A stretch of DNA of 38,474 nt from Treponema sp. Lineage in GTDB: Bacteria > Spirochaetota > Spirochaetia > Treponematales > Breznakiellaceae. Of this stretch, positions 34,114 to 38,474 are shown one piece after another. Every line of letters starts with the position of its first letter. Position 1 is the first letter of the stretch. The translations under genes and the position numbers were made by a program. The notes beneath the pieces were generated by a model. That model was not told where the DNA came from and did no database searches. It was given only the letters and a program-made list of their open reading frames with translations. The stretch spans positions 1 through 38,474 of the forward strand of contig JAITUY010000055.1 of the NCBI GenBank assembly GCA_031286095.1, written 5' to 3'.

Positions 34114-35154
34114 TTAAGATTTTATTGAAGCGCGGGTCAGACGGTCGTTGATAGCCGCCCCAAGCCCCGCGAAAGGGGCTAATTGGGCAAAAATTCGTGA
34201 AATTTGGCATTTTTCGAGTTCGTGCAAGGTTTCAAAAAGACGGGCGGATGCTTCTAAAACCAGCCCTTTTTCGGAGAGCGTCCTTATAAGAGCCGAATTC
34301 CGCTCCCGCGCCGAAAGCCATGCGTCTCTGGCTGAACCATCAAAAAAAAGATAGGCGGCGTCTGTCTCAAAGGGCAGACTGATAATTTCTTCTATTGAAA
34401 ACACCGAAAGGGGTTTTTGCGGGGAATAGTGGCTTTTTAACTGCCCGGGGGAAGCAAGACCGCTCGACAAGTTCTGGCCGTTAAAGTCTTGATCTTTTGA
34501 AAAGCCGTCTTCCACACCGCCTATCAATTTTTCAATTTCCTCTTTCGGCGTTCCGCCGTGTCTGAGTATTTTTATTGATTTACCCGTAATATCCAGCACA
34601 GTGGATTCCACGCCGATTTGCGACTGACCACCGTCAAGAATCATGTCGATTTTTCCGCCAAGTTTATCCCGCACATGTTCCGCCCTTGTCGGGCTTAAAG
34701 AGCCGAAAGGGTTTGCGCTTGGAGCGGCCACCGCCCCGCCAGAAAGGGAAATTAGCGTCTGCGCCGCTTTATGCGCCGGAAAGCGGATTGCCGCTGTTTC
34801 AAGACCTGCGGTAGCGATTTCGGGTATCTTTTTGTTTTTAGGCAAAACAAGCGAGAGGGGACCCGGCCAAAGATTTTCCGCAAGCAGAAAAAGTTTTCTC
34901 CGTGTATCTTCTCTTAACAAAGACAGATCGGCGGTTTCTTCCAGCGTCTTTACATTAGAAATGTGAATAATGAGCGGATCGAAACGCGGACGCTCTTTTA
35001 CCTCAAAAACTTTTGCGATAGCCGCGCTATTGTAAGCGTCCGCCCCAAGCCCGTAGACTGTTTCTGTAGGAAAGGCTACAAGTCCTCCGTTACGCAGGAT
35101 TTGCGCGGCTTGCGTGAGTGAGTCCGGAGATACGGGCAGATAGTTCATGTTCAC
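34114..35154 (-). CDS. L-threonylcarbamoyladenylate synthase (Sua5 type)
   Basis: Makes threonylcarbamoyl-AMP from Thr, bicarbonate and ATP, the first step of the t6A37 tRNA modification. 346 residues: a YrdC domain (SLTQAAQILRNGGLVAFPTE, then TVYGLGADAYNSAAIAKVFE, and later AVAAPSANPFGSLSPTRAEH) and a C-terminal Sua5 extension (SPGQLKSHYSPQKPL). That makes it the long Sua5 form rather than the short TsaC. The ATG at 35,154 has no clear Shine-Dalgarno site; a second ATG two codons on is possible. 104 bp separates it from nrdJ downstream. Confidence 0.94.
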   Translation of the reverse strand: MNMNYLPVSPDSLTQAAQILRNGGLVAFPTETVYGLGADAYNSAAIAKVFEVKERPRFDPLIIHISNVKTLEETADLSLLREDTRRKLFLLAENLWPGPLSLVLPKNKKIPEIATAGLETAAIRFPAHKAAQTLISLSGGAVAAPSANPFGSLSPTRAEHVRDKLGGKIDMILDGGQSQIGVESTVLDITGKSIKILRHGGTPKEEIEKLIGGVEDGFSKDQDFNGQNLSSGLASPGQLKSHYSPQKPLSVFSIEEIISLPFETDAAYLFFDGSARDAWLSARERNSALIRTLSEKGLVLEASARLFETLHELEKCQISRIFAQLAPFAGLGAAINDRLTRASIKS

Positions 35155-35212
35155 AAGATACTACCACGCGCAAGGTTCGGCAAGGGCGGGGGATTTTAGC
35201 CTGAAGAAATGC

Positions 35213-35253
35213 AGGACTTGCGAGACAACCAACCGGGTTGCAGGACAAGTCCA
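35213..35253. repeat. Family A repeat, copy 5 (short form)
   Basis: GGACTTG (35,214-35,220) and ACAAGTCC (35,245-35,252) enclose GAGACAACCAACCGGGTTG, reproducing only the terminal hairpin of the family. It lies between the divergent Sua5 and rubrerythrin genes. A family C fragment (ACCGCGAAACAAACGAACCT) follows at 35,278. Confidence 0.65.
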
Positions 35254-35325
35254 ATATATTATTTTGAAATAATTTTTACCGCGAAACAAACGAACCTGAC
35301 CATTTATATAATTTACAAATAACTA

Positions 35326-35354
35326 TTGAAATACCCCCCAAGCAATGTTATACT
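35326..35354 (+). promoter_or_regulatory. Sigma-70 promoter of the reverse rubrerythrin gene
   Basis: TTGAAA (35,326-35,331), exactly 17 bp, TATACT (35,349-35,354). The ATG at 35,375 follows with AAGGAG between, giving a short ordinary leader. No OxyR/PerR box was recognised. Confidence 0.7.
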
Positions 35355-35374
35355 GCCGTTTAAGGAGAATAATT

Positions 35375-35914
35375 ATGAAAAAATGGGTTTGTTCAGTTTG
35401 CGGATATGTACACACGGGCGATCAGCCTCCGGCGCAATGCCCTCAGTGCAAGGTTCCGGCGGAAAAGTTTAAAGAACAGGTTGAAGGCGGCGCTTACGCG
35501 GCCGAGCATGTAGTCGGCGTCGCAAAGGGCGTAGACGCGGATATTGTAAAAGACCTGCAGGCGCACTTTAACGGCGAATGTTGTGAAGTGGGAATGTATC
35601 TGGCAATGGCGCGCGTAGCGGAACGCGAAGGTTATCCCGAAATTTCGGAAGCTTACAAACGTTACGCTTATGAAGAGGCCGATCATGCTTCGCGCTTTGC
35701 GGAAATGCTTGGCGAGGTTATCACAAACAGCACGAAGAAAAATCTTGAATTACGGATCGAAGCCGAAGCCGGAGCATGCGCAGGAAAGACCGATATCGCA
35801 AAAAGAGCGAAGGAAAAGGGTCTGGATGCAATTCATGACTCTGTTCACGAAATGGCGCGTGATGAAGCGCGCCATTGCGCCGGGTTCAAAGGTCTGCTCA
35901 AGCGGTACTTTTAA
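35375..35914 (+). CDS. Reverse rubrerythrin (rubredoxin domain first)
   Basis: 179 residues from ATG 35,375 behind TAAGGAG; an upstream in-frame start at 35,345 lacks a site. The N-terminal rubredoxin-type FeCys4 centre has Cys6, Cys9, Cys22 and Cys25 (WVCSVCGY and QCPQCK). The ferritin-like diiron domain follows: GMYLAMARVAEREGYPEISE, YEEADHASRFAEMLGE, then SVHEMARDEARHCAGF. In ordinary rubrerythrin the order is the opposite; this arrangement is that of NADH-peroxidase-like 'reverse' rubrerythrins of anaerobes. The expected role is removal of H2O2 and oxygen in the cytoplasm. With the hemerythrin and B12-dependent nucleotide reductase it fits an anaerobic or microaerophilic life. Confidence 0.93.
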   Translation: MKKWVCSVCGYVHTGDQPPAQCPQCKVPAEKFKEQVEGGAYAAEHVVGVAKGVDADIVKDLQAHFNGECCEVGMYLAMARVAEREGYPEISEAYKRYAYEEADHASRFAEMLGEVITNSTKKNLELRIEAEAGACAGKTDIAKRAKEKGLDAIHDSVHEMARDEARHCAGFKGLLKRYF

Positions 35915-35931
35915 CGTTTTTGCTGTAACTG
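35912..35931 (-). other. Half attC-like site behind the rubrerythrin gene
   Basis: The plus strand reads TAACGTTTTTGCTGTAACTG. Site 3 has TAACGTTTTGGCTGTAACTG at 38,355-38,374, which differs at one position. It corresponds to the R'-L' half of a minus-oriented attC. The other half is absent, and family C repeat DNA follows at about 35,937. Confidence 0.5.
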
Positions 35932-35991
35932 TAGGGGTGTCCAAAAAGAATCCTTTACCACAAACCTCACGAACCAATACGAACAGAAGGG

Positions 35992-36159
35992 ATATATCGT
36001 TCTGGTTGTTAATGACGTTGCCCGCTCCCCATAAAGCAATGCGGAGCATTGCGGGGGCGGGTAATGTGGGTGAGGGATGCGTGGGAATGGCAAAGCCATG
36101 ACCTAGCCGACCGAACCCTAGCTGCCTACTGGCGGCGTACATTAACAGTCCTGTTATGT
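35992..36159 (-). other. attC-like site 1 (minus orientation)
   Basis: Read on the minus strand: R'' ACATAAC (36,159-36,153), L'' GGACTGTTAATG (36,151-36,140), a structured centre with GCAATGCGGAGCATTGC, L' CATTAACAACC (36,014-36,004) and R' GATATAT (35,998-35,992; GTT changed to GAT). L'' again has an extra A relative to L'. The L boxes here read GTTAATG/CATTAAC instead of GTAACTG/CAGTTAC, changing together. It ends the Fn3 lipoprotein cassette. The decayed R' marks the array's edge. Confidence 0.75.
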
Positions 36160-36222
36160 GCCGTAAAATCTGTTATATTTGTAACAATAAAATCTAGAAA
36201 GACGATACTGCTACATATTTAT

Positions 36223-37218
36223 TTACCAGCCACCAAAAAGGTAAGTTAGTGCATAATATTTTGCTGTTCCATCACCATCGGCATTTGATGCACGAACAAA
36301 AAAGTTATATGAAGTTGTATTGTTCAACCCTGTTATTGTTGCCGAATTGGTTGACACTGTTGTTTTTAATGTTGCCGAACTAATATCATTATTACCAGTT
36401 ATGCTTTCCAACACGCTCATATACACTTTATAGCTAGTAGCTGACGGAACTGCAGTCCAATTGAGTGTGATTGACGTATTATCAATTTTAGTATGACTTA
36501 TGGTGTCTGGTACGGCTACATTGGTTTTAGCCCTTGCATAAGTGGTACTATAATCGCTGTCTACCCCATCTGACGATATTATACTTCTTGTCGTTGCTTT
36601 AACGTAGAAAATATAATCTGTTAAAGCAGTCAAATTCGTTACCTGTATTTCTGTTCCTGATGATGGATATGATCCTGCTTTTGTCAATGAAGCTGTTGTT
36701 GTATCACTCGCGTTATATAGTTTATAATACACTTCATAATTGATCGATGAAGCGCCGTCAACTGTAACAGCATTCCAACTTACCCTTATTATACTTGATG
36801 AACCATTTACCGCTGAGGCGCTAACTCCCGTAGGGGCAGGAACAGAAATCTGGTTTGTTGTTACCGAAATGTCCGCAGAATAACTTCCCAAACCATTAGC
36901 GTTATAGGCTGCAACATGGAAAGAATATCTTGTATTTGCTTTTAAGCCAGTAACAGTATGGCTTGCCGAGGTTGGACGACCTGAACTTACATAATTGGAT
37001 TGACCATCTTCTTTTCTTTCAATCCAGTATTCCGTTGCTCCGGAGACGGAATTCCAAGTAAGCTGAACGCTTGTTGCTGATACGGCATTTCCCGTTAAAC
37101 CAGTCGGCGTTGCAGGAGGTGAATCATTATCCCCTGAACCATTATCACACCCAACAACCGTCATTCCGAATACCAGCGCCAATACCAGTATTCCCAGCAA
37201 AAACCTTTTGTTTACCAT
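36223..37218 (-). CDS. Fibronectin type III lipoprotein (cassette gene)
   Basis: 331 residues. The signal MVNKRFLLGILVLALVFGMT continues to lipobox VVGC (residues 21-24), a leader repeated in many treponeme lipoproteins. Three Fn3 domains follow: about 35-120 (TPTGLTGNAVSATSVQLTWN), 128-230 (APTGVSASAVNGSSSIIRVS) and 235-325 (ITLNWTAVPSATSYKVYMSV). Fn3 domains bind proteins or carbohydrates at the cell surface; no catalytic domain is present. A strong AAGGAGG precedes the ATG. The gene lies alone between attC sites 2 and 1. The cassette starts TTATGTGCC and ends GGCACATAAC, as expected for one integron cassette. Confidence 0.88.
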   Translation of the reverse strand: MVNKRFLLGILVLALVFGMTVVGCDNGSGDNDSPPATPTGLTGNAVSATSVQLTWNSVSGATEYWIERKEDGQSNYVSSGRPTSASHTVTGLKANTRYSFHVAAYNANGLGSYSADISVTTNQISVPAPTGVSASAVNGSSSIIRVSWNAVTVDGASSINYEVYYKLYNASDTTTASLTKAGSYPSSGTEIQVTNLTALTDYIFYVKATTRSIISSDGVDSDYSTTYARAKTNVAVPDTISHTKIDNTSITLNWTAVPSATSYKVYMSVLESITGNNDISSATLKTTVSTNSATITGLNNTTSYNFFVRASNADGDGTAKYYALTYLFGGW

Positions 37219-37317
37219 AGTTTTTTCCTCCTTACTTTGGTAACAAAGTTTTATGTGTATAAATTCATAAAATCTTTATTTTGCATTATTTTAACAAAAT
37301 ATTTCAGATTTTATGGC

Positions 37318-37497
37318 ACATAACGTTCTGGCTGTAACTGACGTTTTTTTGCGCCCGATAAAGAAAAATGCGGAGCATTTTTACGGGCGCAAAAAAATGT
37401 GGCGGAACAAAACACCACAAAGGGCGTAAGCCCGACTGCGGTTTTTCGTAGCCCGAGCCGCCCAACGGGCGGCGATGCAGTTACAGTCCTGTTAGGC
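37318..37497 (-). other. attC-like site 2 (minus orientation, complete)
   Basis: Read on the minus strand: R'' GCCTAAC (37,497-37,491; exact RYYYAAC), L'' GGACTGTAACTG (37,489-37,478), a centre with several stems (GCCGCC/GGGCGGC, GGGCTTACGCCC, AAAATGCTCCGCATTTTT), L' CAGTTACAGCC (37,340-37,330) and R' GTTATGT (37,324-37,318; one mismatch to GTTRRRY). L'' pairs with L' over 11 bp apart from one unpaired A, the asymmetry that sets attC strand choice. The acetyltransferase gene stops 16 bp before R''. The site is 180 bp, long for attC but comparable with site 4. Confidence 0.85.
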
Positions 37498-37512
37498 GCT
37501 GGGTTTTTGCTT

Positions 37513-38247
37513 TTACAATTTTACTATATTACATGGATATTCATTAATAACTTTAAACCCCAATGATTTGGCTAATTTTACAGAGCCTTCATTGTACTTA
37601 TAACAATCCCATTTTGGTATACTGTTTTTCTTTAAACAGTTTTCTATAAATGTCACTGATAATAATTTACCTAATCCTTGTTTTTGATATTGGCTATCCA
37701 CTATTATATCTATTTCCACTTCATCATGGTATATTCCAGCCGAAATTATTAACCCAACTATTTTTTTATCATGTTCTACATAATATCCAAATCCATTATC
37801 TAAAAAATTTTCTTTTGTGAACCAAAAATCTGTTATCGAATTCTTTATGCCTCCGCAAACCTTATTTATATTATTTTTTTCTATTTTTTCAACTACATAT
37901 TTTTCATAGGTAATTTTTGTTTTGTTAAATATATTATTATCAAAATTCCATTCTAATCTGGGAAAATATTCTATTGGGCCTTTTAGTATATCTCTTATTA
38001 ATTCTTCCCAATATTTTGTCATACCAAACCAAATGTAATTTCCTTTATTATTTTCTGTTAGTATATAAATAATTTCTTTGTCGAATTCTTTATCTATATC
38101 ATCTCCTATAACATAAACCCAATTAAGGTTATTAATTATTAAGACTTTTTTACAGTTTTTGTTTATAAATATTTTTCCATCCATATTTTTCTGAATTACT
38201 GATTGTACTAATGGGTATCTTACATTACTCAATAACTGATATATCAT
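37513..38247 (-). CDS. GNAT-family N-acetyltransferase (cassette gene)
   Basis: 244 residues from ATG 38,247 (AAGGA 8 nt upstream; the TTG at 38,265 is less likely). The C-terminal half is a GCN5-related fold: KIVGLIISAGIYHDEVEIDI, then the acetyl-CoA-binding loop VDSQYQKQGLGKLLSVTFIE (Q-x-x-G-x-G/L pattern), then WDCYKYNEGSVKLAKSLGF. The N-terminal half is the extended type seen in larger GNAT proteins of the YobR kind. It transfers acetyl from acetyl-CoA to an unknown amine; drug or metabolite modification is common among integron cassettes. It is very AT-rich and flanked by attC sites 2 and 3. Confidence 0.85.
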   Translation of the reverse strand: MIYQLLSNVRYPLVQSVIQKNMDGKIFINKNCKKVLIINNLNWVYVIGDDIDKEFDKEIIYILTENNKGNYIWFGMTKYWEELIRDILKGPIEYFPRLEWNFDNNIFNKTKITYEKYVVEKIEKNNINKVCGGIKNSITDFWFTKENFLDNGFGYYVEHDKKIVGLIISAGIYHDEVEIDIIVDSQYQKQGLGKLLSVTFIENCLKKNSIPKWDCYKYNEGSVKLAKSLGFKVINEYPCNIVKL

Positions 38248-38280
38248 CGTTAAAATCCTTGTCAAAAATACAATTTTGAT

Positions 38281-38311
38281 TAAATATCTTACGTTAAAAT
38301 GTTTTTGTCAA
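38281..38311 (-). promoter_or_regulatory. Possible promoter of the acetyltransferase cassette gene
   Basis: On the minus strand TTGACA (38,311-38,306) is followed after 18-19 bp by ATATTT/TATTTA (about 38,287-38,281). The gene starts at 38,247. The -35 is perfect but the -10 is weak and the spacing a little long. Confidence 0.5.
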
Positions 38312-38351
38312 GTATTAATCAATATTTATCTAAAAAATTCAAAAAACTTGC

Positions 38352-38474
38352 GCCTAACGTTTTGGCTGTAACTGACGTTTGGGGCAGGTTATAGGGCGTT
38401 GCGGAGCAACGACCCCTGCCCCAAATGTGGCGGAGAAAAACCGCACAAAGGGCGACAGCCCGACTGCGGTTTTT
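38352..38474 (-). other. attC-like site 3 (cut by window end)
   Basis: The minus strand's R' GTTAGGC (38,358-38,352) and L' CAGTTACAGCC (38,374-38,364) are present. The centre runs into the window edge and closely matches the inverted site 4 (GGGGCAGGTTATAGGGCGTT, then GGGGCAAGGGTCGTT-like arms). Its R' supplies the start TTAGGCGC of the acetyltransferase cassette, complementary to the R'' of site 2. Confidence 0.8.

Noticed and set aside
1-38474. CRISPR array among the repeated sequences
   Set aside because: Repeats are scattered, palindromic and at different loci; there is no regular repeat-spacer spacing and no cas gene.

Overview
The window looks like a chromosomal segment of a host-associated spirochete, most probably a Treponema relative. 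That is an inference: there is no rRNA gene here. It rests on Treponema-style lipoprotein leaders (for example residues 1-24 of the Fn3 protein), a spirochete-type FliF sequence, a B12-dependent class II ribonucleotide reductase, a reverse rubrerythrin, a BspA-type leucine-rich repeat protein and a groES standing apart from groEL. Conserved genes are moderately GC-rich and compact. They are separated by AT-rich accessory stretches full of decayed mobile DNA and palindromic repeats.

Layout. 1-2.0 kb: a family-A hairpin repeat and proS. 2.0-4.3 kb: a wrecked transposase carrying a 250-bp MITE, a bacteriohemerythrin gene, and a second MITE with IS256-like ends. 4.3-9.8 kb: an AT-rich minus-strand island of envelope or secreted proteins. 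It includes a BspA repeat protein fused to a piece of the flagellar M-ring protein FliF, a transglutaminase-like membrane protein, and five small secreted, membrane or unplaced proteins. 9.9-11.0 kb: an XRE regulator with a strong operator-like dyad, then a decayed DUF433/DUF5615 toxin-antitoxin-like pair. 11.1-16.0 kb: a complete five-gene peptide-type ABC importer operon with overlapping genes. 16.3-17.7 kb: an HD-domain phosphohydrolase, apparently leaderless. 17.9-21.7 kb: ABC-F ATPase, SH3-domain lipoprotein, groES. 21.9-24.8 kb: lipoprotein, trmB, FGGY sugar kinase. 27.7-35.9 kb: MATE exporter, RNA methyltransferase plus nrdJ, Sua5/TsaC, reverse rubrerythrin.

The main discovery is two groups of integron attC-like recombination sites with gene cassettes and no visible integrase. 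The right-hand array (about 35.99 kb to the window end, minus orientation) holds two cassettes, an Fn3 lipoprotein and a GNAT acetyltransferase. Each gene lies between sites whose R boxes match exactly as integron biology predicts: the GNAT cassette starts with TTAGGCGC and ends with GCGCCTAAC, and the Fn3 cassette starts with TTATGTGCC and ends with GGCACATAAC. Each complete site also has the expected extra base in L''. The left-hand array (25.1-26.5 kb, plus orientation) holds a membrane protein and a small secreted lipocalin-like protein. One of its attC sites was split by a 125-bp MITE that landed inside the R'' box. Next to it lie a ruined yefM-yoeB toxin-antitoxin module and an internally deleted insertion sequence. 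Treponema denticola is known to carry a chromosomal integron, so these may be parts of a related, dispersed cassette system. The cassettes appear to carry their own sigma-70 promoters.

Four families of dispersed intergenic repeats recur. A is modular hairpins bounded by GGACTTGT/ACAAGTCC. B is a short palindrome with AAGTTGTTT and AAACTGAAG. C is ACCACRAACCTCACGAA-like. D is the CTCTGCG-rich repeat. No CRISPR array, tRNA, rRNA or riboswitch was recognised.
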